Shown here: positions 47,676 through 60,522 of the stretch, piece after piece | How the letters are laid out: each line of letters opens with the position of its first letter | Position numbering within the stretch: the first letter of the stretch is position 1 | Origin: Erythrophleum ivorense | Lineage: Eukaryota; Streptophyta; Magnoliopsida; Fabales; Fabaceae | Length of the DNA stretch: 64,000 bases | Direction: 5' to 3' | NCBI GenBank assembly: GCA_026724425.1 | Contig: JAIUCV010001088.1 | Coordinates: forward strand, 1-64,000 | Notes under the pieces: generated by a model | Told to the model about the DNA's origin: nothing | Seen by the model: the letters and a program-made list of their open reading frames with translations, nothing else | Databases searched by the model: none | Made by a program: the position numbers and the translations under genes

Positions 47676-49550
47676 TCTAACTAAACTTACCAATCTCATA
47701 CATAGAATCCAACCAACTAGTGCATATGGCCAAATTTGTAGTCTATCTAAAATTGCAGAAATTATATAGCATAGGTACTTATCAATTTATATAGAAAAGG
47801 AAAGACAAAGCAAGTAGCTTGCGAAAGGAATTGAAGCAGCAAATAGGCAAAATCTTTCGCCAATATGAGCTTTGTCTTTTTGTTCTTTCTTTTTTTTTTT
47901 TCTTCTTTTTCAACCAGAAAACAACAATCTGGGAAAATGGGTTCGACACATCCTTTTCAAGTTTTCAATGTCAAGATTCAAGAGGAATTTTTGGATACGA
48001 AGTTATTATCATGTTATTTATAGACAGTATTTATTGTTAACTTTTGACTATTTATGAGTATAATTCATAAATAGGCATTATCCATTAAAAAAAAAAATTC
48101 AAATCCCAAACTGTGCTTATAACTATATAGCACCCTCCATGGTAAATTCAATAACATTACCAAATTGTTAAGTAGATTTATAACCTATAAAAATAAATTA
48201 AGTCATTTATGTATGGTACTTAAGTATGTCATATATAACTTTCAACAAAAATTTGTCTATGTATTTATCAATGATTAGTTTAGTTTACTTAAAATTTCTT
48301 CTAAACTCTAAACAGTGCCCGTGGCTTGAGTTAAATGAGTTTTGAATTCTATTTTAATATAAATGTTTTACATTGTAATAACCCAAATACTCCAAAAGAC
48401 AAAAAATGGGCGTAAATTTGAATTTTGGAAGGGTTCTAAGTTAAGATATTCAATTTAGATATGGTCTAGCTAGTTGAAACTAATCTAAATTATAGGACAC
48501 ATTGATGATAAATCAGGGTCACTACACTACTATATAAGTTAGATTTAAAAGAATTGAAGTTGGTAATTATTGGGTAAATTAACTTACTTGATGCATTGGA
48601 ATTTGAGGATTTATATGCATTAAGTGTTGTGAATTCACTGTAAGTTAGTAATTAGTTAAATTTTGGTTTCGTCTCTTATTTAATTAGACTCTTGAGCAGA
48701 TGCTATTGATGGTAGGTTGATTCAACTAGATGTTGATCAATAACCACTTGTTGCAACTCCTAATGTGGACTCTTTAGAAATGATTCTAACATTCCTTTAT
48801 TTTGTTACATATTGAGTTGAAAAGTGGTATATAATATGGCTAGAGTGAAAAATGGAAGAAATCGGAAGATGAGGCAAATTGAAGGGTAGCTTTGGAAAGT
48901 GTATTTTAACAAAATTGCAAATTAAAGTAGTATTGAAATCACTTTGCAACACAATTCCTATAAATTAAATTAAAAGCCATAGATGGAGTGATTAATAAAT
49001 TTCAAAAGGGGTTACTTATAGCAATTATAAGGCTTTTAGCATCAAGTAAATTGGACTACCATAATTCCTAGTGAATTAGTGAACTAGATAATAATAATAT
49101 TTCACTTTGCATTCCTAGTAGGCTTTGAGGTTAATTTCATATCCAGGGTTGTTAAAGTAGATAGAAAAGGTCAATGCATCATCCATTCTATAAGTAAATA
49201 GCGTACCATTGCATGCTTTGTGTTTCATACTTTTCCTATCATGCATTTTATACTTTATGAAATATCATGATTTCTAAAATTCTTCATTTCTGAAAGCATC
49301 GATGATCAACTGACAAATATTTTAATTATATTAAAATTATTAATATTTTCTTTAAATTGTTGACACATATGTGAAATCAATGAGAGTAATCATGAGAATT
49401 TTATTCACAAATCTCTATGTTGGTTTCTTGTGAGAAAAGTTTGTGTATAAACTAAATTAGTATTGTTCCATAGATGATGATAACGTTTTATGGAAAAACT
49501 AGATATAGAACATTAGTTGCTAATATCAATTCCTCTAACCTTCTATGCAC
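46396..49550. other. intergenic, no supportable gene
   Basis: Mostly AT-rich, with a long (ATT) trinucleotide microsatellite at 47629-47675. Short frames around 47819-48057 are low-complexity (a T run read as poly-Phe). Confidence 0.5.
47629..47675. repeat. (ATT)n trinucleotide microsatellite
   Basis: About fifteen uninterrupted ATT units within AT-rich intergenic DNA. Confidence 0.95.
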
Positions 49551-49559
49551 CATGGTTGA

Positions 49560-52500
49560 TACCTTAGGTAGCAAGAAATGCAAAGAATTCTAACCTCGTG
49601 TGACAACCATCACACGTGGAGTGGAGGGATAATGTTTTATGTGAGTTGAAAACTCACAATAGATTGATTATTTCTTCACATGGGTTATGTGCCCATGATG
49701 AATAAATTATTTACTCACATGAATTGTGTGCATATGACAACTATTCTAGTACAAAAAAGTTCTTTTAATGGAAATGTTTTGAAAGAATATGATTTTCAGA
49801 ATTGTCAATACATACCTTAAAAGTTACATAGTTATTTTATTACTATTACCATTTTCTCATTGTTTTATGATTGTCTTAGTAGTAGATACTTAGTATACAT
49901 TTTCATGCTTGGATGCTTAGAAACTGTCCATTTTATTTAAAAGCATGAAATTCCAACTTTAAATCCATGCAAAAGTACTTATTTATGGTGCTTCATTTAA
50001 TAACTTAATTACATACGCACTTTCTTATGTACCTACTATTTAATTAATTTGGAATGTTATTTACTTGTTAAATGTTTGGCCTTTCATGTAGTTGTAATAG
50101 TCTGAAGTGGATATTTATTTTTTTAAAAAAAAGATAAATGAATAAATAACAAATAAAACATTCTTTTCTTTTATTCCTCTTTCTTTCATCCGTCCCTCCC
50201 ACCTTATTCTTTATTTTTCCATTGCGTTCAGCCTCCTTCCCCTTCGAAGCTCGCGTGTTTCCTTATCAATAGAGCTACTACCATTTCCTCCATCGTGAAG
50301 CTTCCTCCAGCATTGTGCAAACCCCTCAAATTCCCCTGTTGTTGATTCATGTGTTAAGGTCCCTAGTTAAAGCTGGTAATGCCGACGGACCACAATGAGC
50401 ATCTTCCTTTTCCCATTTCCATTTTTCCCCATTTCTATCCTTAATTTCTTCAATTTTTGGCTCTCCCCTTCCATTTTCGGCCCATCCTAGTTGTTATAAG
50501 GAGACAAAGAAGTTTTGAAATCCTTCTTCTTTTGGGCTTATTGTGTAGCAATGTGGGAGTTGGGTTTTCTTAGATTGAGCTTCCTAATCACATTATACTT
50601 GCATAAATCTTCAAATTTTGATTTTTGGAAGTGATCCTTAAGCTTAGTTTATGGATTGATAATTGAATCAAAAGATTTAAGTGTGTAATTAGTTATGTGA
50701 TTGAGAAGTAAGATTACGGAATGGGGATTTAATTAATTGGCTATTATCAGGTTTAATGAATGTTAGAAATTGTTGGTTTGAACTTATAAAATAATTTGGG
50801 GAATTGTGGCTATTGTTAGGAAGCTTCAAAGGCACTGGTAGTGGAAGGAATTACTCTTTTTGGGAGGAACAAGTGTCCTTTAGCACTCGGTATCACTGTG
50901 AGTAGATAACATATTAGAATTTGTTTATTGTGTTCCTATATCATTTATGAGTATTGGATAATAGTAGTTAAAATATCATTCAATAGCTCATGCTTTGTGA
51001 TAGTGAAATAGACTCTTAAATTGCCTATTTGTTATCTGTTTGAGTCATGAACATGACAATATGGATGAAGTAGATTCTCAGTACCTTATGCTAATGTAAC
51101 TAAGGTAAGCACTTCATGATGAGGGTTGGTGTACTATTAGGTAATTCAAGGTATGACTTTTATAATTAACATAATTATAAATTTGTACTTAAGTTTATAA
51201 ACCAATAAATCATATACATATGTATAAATGAGGGTATATAATTATATGTACATATATACATACATATATATATATACTGATATAGTACATTTTTTTAATT
51301 GTTGTGTATTTTTAATATAACTAGATCGATTATTGGAGTAATTAAATTTCATTAATTATTGGCTATTATTTATTTAATTGAGTATCTCATTGTTTCTACT
51401 TAAGTAAACTTATGACTAATTTATACAAATTAAAGCATAAACACTTGACAATTGCTAATATTTTTATATGTAGTTCATTTTAGATACAAATCACTTAGCT
51501 CTGGTAGAAAAATGGACATGTTTGATGGAATCCATTGTTAGAAGTGTCGTTAAAAGTCTTAGGTGCCCCTAGATAAGAAATAGGAAGCTTGGGTGGAAAA
51601 AGAAGCTACCCGTTCGATGTAGCCACCCTTAAAAGGATAAGGAGCTGCTAACGAGGTATAGTTGTCCCCAAGATATTATATAAAAATCATAACATAAAGA
51701 GGAAGGTAGAAAAGAAGTTGCCCATTAGGTGTAGCCACTCCATGAGGGTAAGGACCTACCAACGAGGCATAGCCGCCACCTTCATGAAAGAAAACAAATG
51801 GTCCCTATCTTATACTCACCATTCTTGGTATTGACATCCTTGAGACAACCTTTGTATGGGTTTGTCTAAAATGAAACTTTTACTACTTAGTATGATAAAT
51901 TGATTTATGAAATTCTTAGCTTCTTTTGTGTCACGATTTTTGTTGTTTTCTATTTTAGTGATTGGTTATTTGTTCACTAAGTTTTGTACTCACTCTTTAA
52001 ACTTTCAATTTTTCATATAGTGATGTTGGGTCCGATTCACCTTTGTCATCTTAGAATTCAGAGGCATGTAGTGGTGAGCCCTATCTTTGGATCGTTGGGG
52101 TGTAGAATTTTGTTGTGGGAAAATTTTGATTTGGTTATTGTAAAATATTTTAGACGAGGCTTCACTTAACACAAATAGGACCCCCTTGCCTTGTATTTCT
52201 TTTGTTCTTTTAGTATATTTGACTGTTGTGGTGAGAGCGGATCTTACCTTTGCTGTTGTTGCTGGTCATTAACTATTGTAGAAAATTTGGGACATCCGAG
52301 TTTTAAGAGAAATTCTGCCAAAATTTTTACAAAAGCTAAGGATACTTATATAGATATAATAAGACAACATAATGAAGTAGATAAAGAATTGTTATATGTG
52401 CTACATTATCAAGAGACCTTTTAATCTTTAGTGATGTCTACTAGGCTTACGGATTTGAGCTTTAGTTTCTCTCTCCGTGTCAATCACTCCCTCTTGTTTT

Positions 52501-52870
52501 GGGGCGTGATAGTAGTATAGTTGATCTTAAGCTTCCTCCAACATTGTAGCATGGGTAGTCATTCTTTTAGGTGAGCCTCGCATTTTTTTGCATGAATTAA
52601 GCCTATTTTGATTTATTTTGTTGTATTATAGATGAAACTCAATATAACTCACAAGTATGACCCCCTAACCCCAATAAACATGGTTTAGTAGATGGAGATA
52701 ATAGCAAAGCTCTCTTTGTTGTTTAACTATTGTAATTGTTTGATTGTAAAAATTTCAAGAAATCCCAATTTTAGGAAAGACTCTATCGAAATTTCTATAG
52801 ATAGATCATCCTAAAAATTTGCATTAATGATTTGGAAATAAAGTAAGGAATTTATCACATGATTGAGTTA
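49560..52870. mobile_element. non-coding LTR-retrotransposon debris (probable long LTR)
   Basis: Composition here is less AT-extreme than the flanks. The order of words (GC-richer pyrimidine block at 50160-50480; GGAAGCTTCAAAGGCACTGG near 50819; a block ending TAGCACTCGGTATCACTGTG near 50881-50900; repeat blocks shared with 41330-41640) resembles the long LTR or internal non-coding region of plant Ty3/gypsy elements. There is no gag or pol reading frame, and no clean TG...CA LTR pair or target duplication was found. Assignment is inference from pattern only. Confidence 0.4.
51590..51790. repeat. tandem duplication, period about 112 bp
   Basis: Two diverged copies each contain GAAAAGAAG, (C/T)(A/G)CCC(G/A)TT, GTGTAGCCAC or ATGTAGCCAC, AAGGA, and AACGAGG(T/C)ATAG. 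The AGCCAC word falls at 51621 and 51733. The copies lie inside the LTR-like debris. Confidence 0.6.
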
Positions 52871-53365
52871 GCAGATATCTTGTTAATATAAAGCTACATC
52901 TTTGCATTTAGGAAGGAGTTTGTTTAGGAAGATTAGGCTTACAAAAGTGTGATTAACCCTTTGTGTTGTGCTAGTCATACCTTTGTTTTTAGGGTGCAAC
53001 ATGAATTTTAGACTTAATTTTTTTAAAAGAAATTGATTAAAAAAAACACTCACCTTTATTCACAATCACATCTAGCTCCTTCATACTAGGATTCTTCTCT
53101 ATTCTCTTAAAGAAACTTTTCTTTTAACATTCCTTGCTAGTTGCTTAATTTTAGGATGCTATTTTAATGCAGATCATGAAATGATATAAGAGTGAAAATA
53201 ATTAATAAAGAAAGGGTGATAGTCAACGGTCATAGTGGTAAGTGGCTATTTGAAACTCAAGAAATGGCAATAGTTCAATTTTTGGAGGTGCCAATTTAGG
53301 GAGGGCTCTTGCCCATTATGCTCCTAATCCAAAAGGGATTAGTCTTCCATCCAATTAGGTGGGAG

Positions 53366-53680
53366 AATCGCCTTGGTATTCATCAAAAATAGAATATGTT
53401 ATAAAATGTTCTAATATGCTTTTTGTTCTGTTTAGCATTTTGAGTTTTTAAAGTTGGTTTTCTGAAAATCATCTTGAAAAATTGATTTAATTGGATTGAA
53501 TGATATATATTACTTGGGAGGATATATTGGTATTCACAAAGAATAGAATGTATTGTAAAATGTTCCAATATAACTTCTTATTATGCTTAGCATTTTGAGT
53601 TTCTAAAGTTGGTTTTGTGAAAATCATCTTAAAATTTTGATTTAATTGGGTCAAAGGATATATATTACTCTAAATATGCA
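53366..53680. repeat. tandem duplication, period 155 bp, two copies
   Basis: The word AGCATTTTGAGTTT recurs at 53434 and 53589. The surrounding words TTGGTATTCA, AAAATGTTC, AAAGTTGGTTTT, GAAAATCATCTT and GATATATATTACT are in the same order in both copies. Non-coding. Confidence 0.75.
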
Positions 53681-53997
53681 TGATGTTACCATGTAATTTG
53701 ATTTTTTTTTTATCAAACCTCAATTTCTTTTTCAATTTAACTCCAAAGAGTTGTTTTTAGCTACTATAACTTTTAAAGCTAGGCTAGTTTTTATAACATG
53801 TGTATACTTTAATACCACTTACAATTTTGAACATATTATAACATTGGACAACAAGTTTTACATGAATTAAAGTGATGAAACTCTCTTAATGCTATTTACA
53901 TTAATTGTGAAATTATTTGGATAGTTGATTGTCCTTAAAGATTCGTATAATAAGGGATTGTTTCTCAGCGAATTGTTGTATTCATTAATTAAACTTG

Positions 53998-54084
53998 TTG
54001 CATGATAATTATATTAGTTATGCCAATATGTCAATACAACAACATACTCATTGCATGATAATTATATTAGTCATGCCAATATGT
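53998..54084. repeat. direct repeat, period 53 bp
   Basis: TTGCATGATAATTATATTAG followed by T(T/C)... ATGCCAATATGT occurs at 53998 and 54051, with one difference in about 34 bases. This suggests a fairly recent local duplication. Confidence 0.8.
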
Positions 54085-55446
54085 TAGCTATACATCTATG
54101 TATCATTTATGCATGACGGATCCGTCAAGCCTTTTATTTATTGTGACTCTCGAATATAAGAGCTTTACTTTTCATAGAATCGGTGTATTTCAAAAATTTT
54201 TTGGTAATTACCTATAGTATTGATATTATTGTCTTTTGTATTTGTGAAGATATATATAAGAAGTTGAAGTAAAATAAATTAATATAGCATTGATATTATT
54301 TCTTTACCAAAGCGTCCACCATGGAGCCATGACTAAGGAGATAAGGTCATTTAGATAGTAGAAGTAGGAGGTGGGCTAGATTTAGGTAAAGTTCACTGAG
54401 CTTCAAACTTGTATGTTAAAAATGGAAGGTGTAATAACCTAAGAATTAAGAAAGCAGGATTATAGGAGAGTTAGTTTTAAATAAAATGAATAAGTTAAAA
54501 TATCTGTTAAAAATTCACAATGTCAATTAGAGGCAAACTAAAGTTGTAGTTCAATAAGGTTTTGTGTGAGGTTGGCAACCTTTGTTACTTTCTGTTATGA
54601 CTAACTGTGTTTAGGGGCTAATAGTTACATTGTTGTCATACTTTTGGTTGTTAAGGCATATCTTTTTTAATGTGTGTTTGCATTTTTCTTTCTTATGGAT
54701 ATTGTTGTAATGTATTTCCATAATTTTCTATTATTTTGTTATTTGAAATTCCAGACACTAAATTTAGAACATGATTTAATTCATTATAAAGAAAAGTTGA
54801 AGGTTTAGGAAGGCTATTGTTTACTAAGTGTTCTTCTCTTTTTGAAGGGAATGTGATTCAAACAATGGACATGTTGTCGACCAAAAAAATTTGAATATGT
54901 TGTTCAAAGCTGTGCTTAACTATTTTTTGGTGTTGTATGTTCAACCTATGAATTGTTAATTGATTGTACAGAATGGGTCTTTGAAATTAACTGCTAGCTT
55001 TTTGGTTATTTATTTACTTATTTAATTAAAATAAATAAATCATTTTAGAGGATAAAAGATTGTATAAAGAATGATTATACTTGTTGTCTTATCCATCTGA
55101 ATAAAATTTAATTAGGTTTTTAAACCCTAAGTAGGGTTTGGTTTTGAATAAAGATATTAAATCAATGCAATAGTTTTACTGTTCAAGTCTATAGGGTTGA
55201 CTTATAGGTGGGATTGTTGTATTTTCTTATTTTCTTTTATCTTGATTGATTGAACTATAGAGATTTTAATTATTTGAAATAATATCTTAATGATTTTAAT
55301 AGAAAAGGAGTAAAATGAATATTGATTATGTATATGAGAATTCAATGGATCATCAAAGCGATGATATGACATTAATTGTATTTTGATGATTTCAAAGACA
55401 TTCCCTTGTTGGGAATTATTAGTGAAAATGGTAGAAAGAATAATTA
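54085..55446. other. intergenic, no supportable gene
   Basis: AT-rich DNA with no frame of note. Confidence 0.5.
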
Positions 55447-55672
55447 AAGTCTGTTTAATTGGATGATATAAAAAAGGAAAGAAATGTAAAAAGTAAATAA
55501 ATAGGATAGAAAATGAATTTTATATTTATACTTTAAAAATAATAATTTGATAGTTAAAATGATAATTTGATAAATAAAATAATAAATATAAAGGTATAAT
55601 AAATATTATATAAACTATATAATTATATTATGCTCACCTTGTAGTAAACCAAACCAGCCCTTATTATATCAT
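55447..55672. mobile_element. MITE-like element with GTCTGTTT-type ends
   Basis: The left end AAGTCTGTTTAATTGG resembles the reverse complement of the right end, AAGGGCTGGTTTGGTT. ATTA occurs directly outside both ends. The 226-bp body is very AT-rich with no frame. The ends resemble those of the Tourist MITE at 15186, but the target duplication is less clear. Confidence 0.5.
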
Positions 55673-55991
55673 ATGCATTATAAGCAGATAATGTTGTCTA
55701 AACTTATTTTTCTAACTTCATCTTGTTTCTTCTATTTAAATTTGTGCCTTGGAGACAAATTTTTTATCCATATTATTTTTTATACATGCAATTCTAGTCT
55801 AAAATAGTCTAAATATTTGAATAATCTAATTATAATTTGCTTTAATACTTAAAACTGTTTAAATAGTTTAAAATCATTGTATCGATAAGTTTTGATGAAA
55901 GATGCACGATGTTGGATGATTTTGATCTATGATAGCACTTTGATTTTAGATTTTCTAAATATTTCAATATTATGTTTGGAAAGTTTAGGTA

Positions 55992-56048
55992 AAAAGTGAT
56001 TCTAGTAGAATTGATTTTGTTTGGATATTATATACTAGAATCACTTTT
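55992..56048. repeat. perfect 16-bp inverted repeat (hairpin)
   Basis: AAAAGTGATTCTAGTA (55992-56007) and its exact complement TACTAGAATCACTTTT (56033-56048) flank a 25-nt loop. This resembles the core of a small MITE; no gene is nearby. Confidence 0.75.
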
Positions 56049-57848
56049 AAGTGTAAAATTATCAAAACGGATAGTCATATTATTTTGTTTTAATTTATTC
56101 CTATAACATTACTTTTTTTAAATAACATTTAACAAATGATATAGCATAATATATCTTTTTATTTCTATTGATATTAGAATTAAAATATAAATTAAAAATA
56201 AATATTTTAGTTAAGTCTATAAATATGCATAGCATAAAAATAAAGTATTACACTTGATTGAAACTACTAATCTATAAATGTGCATAGCATAGCAAAGCAA
56301 GCTTAAAGCCCTGAGTATTTCTCGGGAGGCAAAATGCTAATGAAAGTAAAGATAAACAAGCGAATCACATACAATGTAGAAAACCCATCTCCTAAAGACA
56401 ATTTTGGGCAACCAAGCTTATAAGAAATTGCTCCACAAGTCTACATTACTCTTAACAAAAACGAAAAGACCCATAATACAAGTATAATAATCAGAAGACA
56501 AAATTCCAAATTAAAGGAAATAAGCAATATACACAAATGAAATGAAAACTCACAAAGTCACTGAATCTAGCAAGCCCAAGTAAAAGATTGCATAACAAAA
56601 GAAATTTATGCGTAAAACAATAGAAAATCATAGAAGTAAAAATCCTAACTCGCGTACAGGAGGAATGACATTCACCTGAAGAGTGTAAGCCATCAGCAAA
56701 AACGACCACCAGACCAGGATGGAAATCCAATTTAGATGTAAAGTCTTTTGTGGCCTACCCACTACAATCATTTGTGTCAGTTCTATTATCTACCACAGTT
56801 CAAGATCAGCTATTGAAATCCAATTTCTGACTGGAGGGATTATAATTACAAATCAAATAAAATGATAAAGGATCTAAAAGTGACTTGCCAGAAGAATCCA
56901 AATACCAGAATGTCCTAGTCTTAGTAACGGTTACGTCTATCAAGCAGAATCTTCTCCATCTTAACTAATAAATTGTTTTCATGTTATTATTTAAGTATAG
57001 GTTTTTACAAGAGTGCCACACTTCAAAAAAGTTATATTATGAATACCAAAGTAATACAATTATTCACTATGAAAAAACATGCAGGCAATGAATATGAGAT
57101 TATGTTCATATGGCAGCGCTTTAATACAGTAAAGAGAAATAATATATATGAATCATCAAGAAAAATAATTGCAACGTAATATGGAAACTTCGTAACCTAT
57201 GCTCTGGGGAATTTAATATATTCATGTTACTAGTCATTCAACTGTAGGAAAATATTATAATATTGATATTAAAAAACGCCACATATTAGTTAATAGGAAT
57301 AATATCATAAAGTGAAAGAATAGTAATATATATAACAATGAAACTATGTACAGTAATGGATTGAAATAAGAAGCTAATGTTAATATCATAATCAATGTTC
57401 AGAATGAATTTACGTCGTATTGACAACTATTTATTTTAAACATTATACCACGTTGGACATAGACATTATCAGATTGAGCTTTAACAATAATAAGAATTAA
57501 CATCTCAAAAATTAAATAATGCCATATTGAAACAAAAATATATGAACTGTAAAATGTTGTAGATAATTGTAGTAGCACTTGTAGAATAACATAATTAGTT
57601 TGGGTATGTAGATATCCAAATCCCAAATTAATTTGAGTAAAATAAAGAATATAATTCTAAATTGACTTAAATATAAAAATTACTATAAAAATACCTTAAA
57701 CATAAGTTTTAAAATATTTTAATATTAAAATACTGAGAAAGAGGTTGCTATTATCTACATCCAACCAAAAACTCGTTTCTCCCCCACCGTCTTCCGGCAT
57801 CTCTCAGCTTTCTCCATCCAACCAAAAACACTTATAAATAAAACTAAC
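56049..57848. other. intergenic, no supportable gene
   Basis: AT-rich with a mixed patch at 56280-56980. Short frames (for example the minus-strand one at 56491-56730) have no recognisable relatives. Confidence 0.45.
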
Positions 57849-58247
57849 TTAGCTAATGGGAATTGAAACAAAGCATACCGAGCAGGTGGCTTTGTTGACA
57901 GTATCAGCATCATAGCTAGCAAGGTCAGCCCGGTCAAGGATAGACATCATGACATTGATGAAGTCATGCTCTGTTTTAGGCTCACCGGAATCTCTTTCCT
58001 GGTGATGTTCTTCTAACCATCTCGTAATAAGGTTATCCATTTCTCTGGTCGTCCTTCTCATGTCCTTCACGTGACCACCGAAATCAAGCCACCCAAGAAA
58101 TGGAATTGCATCTCCCACCACAAATAGTCCCCTTAAACGAAAAAGCTCTCTGAACACCTTTCGACACCGCCTAACCTCTTTCTCATTTGCATCTTCGCCC
58201 GAGTATCTCTTTTCAGCAATCATCTTGAGGCTCTTTATACATGACGT
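57849..58247 (-). pseudogene. cytochrome P450 CYP82-type fragment
   Basis: A minus-strand frame from the ATG at 58223 matches the middle of CYP82 proteins: MIAEKRYSGEDA, then a VRRCRKVFRELFRL helix, GLFVVGDAIPFLGWLD, HVKDMRRT, WLEEHH, HDFINVMMSIL and DADTVNKATC leading toward the I-helix. The frame also matches for about seven codons upstream of that ATG, then meets TAG at 58250-58248, so the internal Met is not a true start. After KATC the match stops, and the Ala/Gly-Thr oxygen-binding motif, the ExxR motif and the haem-binding cysteine loop are absent from the window. Only about 125 of roughly 520 residues remain, so no active enzyme can be made. CYP82 enzymes hydroxylate or demethylate terpenoids, flavones, coumarins or alkaloids. 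Confidence 0.85.
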
Positions 58248-58290
58248 CTAGTGTGGGTTTGCAAGGGTCGTAACAACATGCATATACCAT

Positions 58291-58800
58291 TTGTTTTTAA
58301 GTCATACGCAGAAGATGATGTTATGGAAGATAATATTACCTGAAATAGATCAGAAGAAGAAGACGAAGGAGCAACAACACAAAAGCTTGAAACTTCGACT
58401 TAGGATGTCCGAACCTCTACAATGTATTCGCAAAACAGAGGAGCAGATTCTTTTGCAACAAGGTTGGCAGAGATGCTCCGAACACAAACGATGGACTACA
58501 GGATTTTCATTAACTACGTTTGTTGTATCCTCGGACTGATTTGAACTTGGGGTATAAAGGACATTAGCTGTTGGAGATGTTAATGTGTCTTCAATGCAAG
58601 ACATTCGCGGTTGGCAGAAAGCAAGTATGAATAGCTTCGACCCAATGCGATTTTTGGATGCTCCTGAACCATGGTGTGGCCTGAGGAACGCGAATCCAAA
58701 CATGATGAAAACAGGCTTTTGCAAAGCAAATCGAAGTTTAGGCCAAAACGCAGATGCATCAACGTTGTTCCAAACAGGCAGTATATTGTGGGACTTGTGA
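58291..58800 (+). pseudogene. decayed reading frame of unknown family
   Basis: One plus-strand frame stays open over about 170 codons except for two stops near 58537-58560 (TGA, then TAA a few codons later). It reads as varied, protein-like sequence: a Lys/Gln-rich start, TEEQILLQQGWQRC, then FDPMRFLDAPEPWCGL and a TGA end at 58800. There is no ATG at a plausible start. It lies immediately beside the P450 fragment on the opposite strand, so both may be pieces of one rearranged or captured segment. I do not recognise the protein. Confidence 0.35.
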
Positions 58801-60522
58801 TCTCATTTGCATATTGTGTGTCTCGTATTCTTGTATGGATATTGTGGGCCTCACACCTCCGTTTATTTCGTTTTCATTAGATACTTCCCTCCATTATCTG
58901 TTATGCTGACGTTTTGACCATATTTTCCTTAAGCTACATGTTTATTTGATCTTTGAATGTGAATTTGAGTGCACTTTAACATTTTTATTTGACTTATTAG
59001 CAACATATTGTTTTAAAATTGAAAATAAAATAATATGAAATTTTTACTATTTATCCAATTATTTAATCCTTTATTTGCCAAAAACTCATGTGACTATGGC
59101 ATATCTTTTTTTAACGTAAATAATATTATCTACTCATTGGGTATCATCGCTTATCTTTTTTAACATTTTTATAGGTTACACAATTGTAAGATCGGTAGTT
59201 TTGTGACGAGAGTAAGTGAATGATTAGTTATTGATGATTGTAATCTATAATAGTTAAAGGCAGGATCCCCACCCCCACTGTGTATTATGTGATCAATGAG
59301 ATTGGAGAAAAAAAACCTTCGTTATTATACTATGGATATTTGAATTGTTCTAAAAATTTCAAAATGGCCAGGACTTCCTACCAAAATATCAGAATACGAT
59401 TAAACTATGCAATTAAATGGATTTGTTCTAGTAATGTAAAAGTATAGGTTCTATTGTATAAAAAGGTTTACATATGCGAGTTTTTACTCGGATTCAGCTT
59501 CTCTGCAATTGTACGGTGTCCTGTCTTCGTCCAGTTAAATTACTTAATCTATTTTTTGTTTTTTTAAAATAAACTTAAATGAAAAAAACAAAGACAGAGA
59601 AGATGGAAAATGCCTGACAGGATGGGGAATTGACATACAAGACTGCAGAGAAGCCGGACCCTTTTTACTCATACATTGTATTGGTCACATATTCGTATTT
59701 GAGATGTGACAGAAGGCTTCTTAGCGAAGGTTTCAACCAAAGTACTTCAAGCAGGGGTGGGTTTCTTTGAGGAAATTGAGGGCATCCAGAGAAGAAATAA
59801 TGCTGCAGCTTTTGGTTGGAAGTTTGCTTATTCAAATTTATTAGGCGGGAAAATTTGTATTTTTATTAAAGATTTGATTTACATTTATTTATTTGTTGGC
59901 CTACTTCTTACTAAAAATTCACAACTTGATATAAGCGCTAAGTATATATGTTTTTGCTTATTTTATGCTTTTGTTTCACGATATGACATCAACCCAATCA
60001 AGAAAAACAAGCCAATGTTTTTCTTATGATTGTAAGAGATTTATAGAATTGATAATAAGTAACTTTGCTTTTGATATATTTATCTTCTATGTTTGATTTA
60101 TTTGTCGTTGTTGAGACTTACATCCTAAGATTATGTTCCATTTTTTTATTAAACAATCTATCGATAAAATATTTATGGAACTTTTCTAATTTGTCATTCT
60201 CATCAGTTCTGGATTTATTCCTTGAAAGTTATTGTCTGTGAAGGTGATCAATCAACTGCATTGTCCTTCAAACTTTATTTTCTTGGGAAGCATGTAATCT
60301 CGTATTAGGATTGACCTTGCAGCTTGTTTCTTATTTTTTGAAGTGCAGCGGCTGTTATGTCAATCACTCTTGTTATCCTTCTCTATCCTAGTTCTTGTGT
60401 AGTTTCTGGAGCAATAACCTTTATTTACGAATTTACTCAATCGACCTCTTTGGATGAGGTCTTTTATTTCGTCTTTCAAGGTAATGATCCTCCGTGTTAG
60501 GTTTATAGTCTCTTTTGCTCTT
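58801..60522. other. intergenic, no supportable gene
   Basis: A plus-strand frame at 59706-60029 begins with about 45 protein-like codons (GTG start, no ATG) and then becomes low-complexity. It may be an exon relic but has no recognisable family. Confidence 0.4.
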
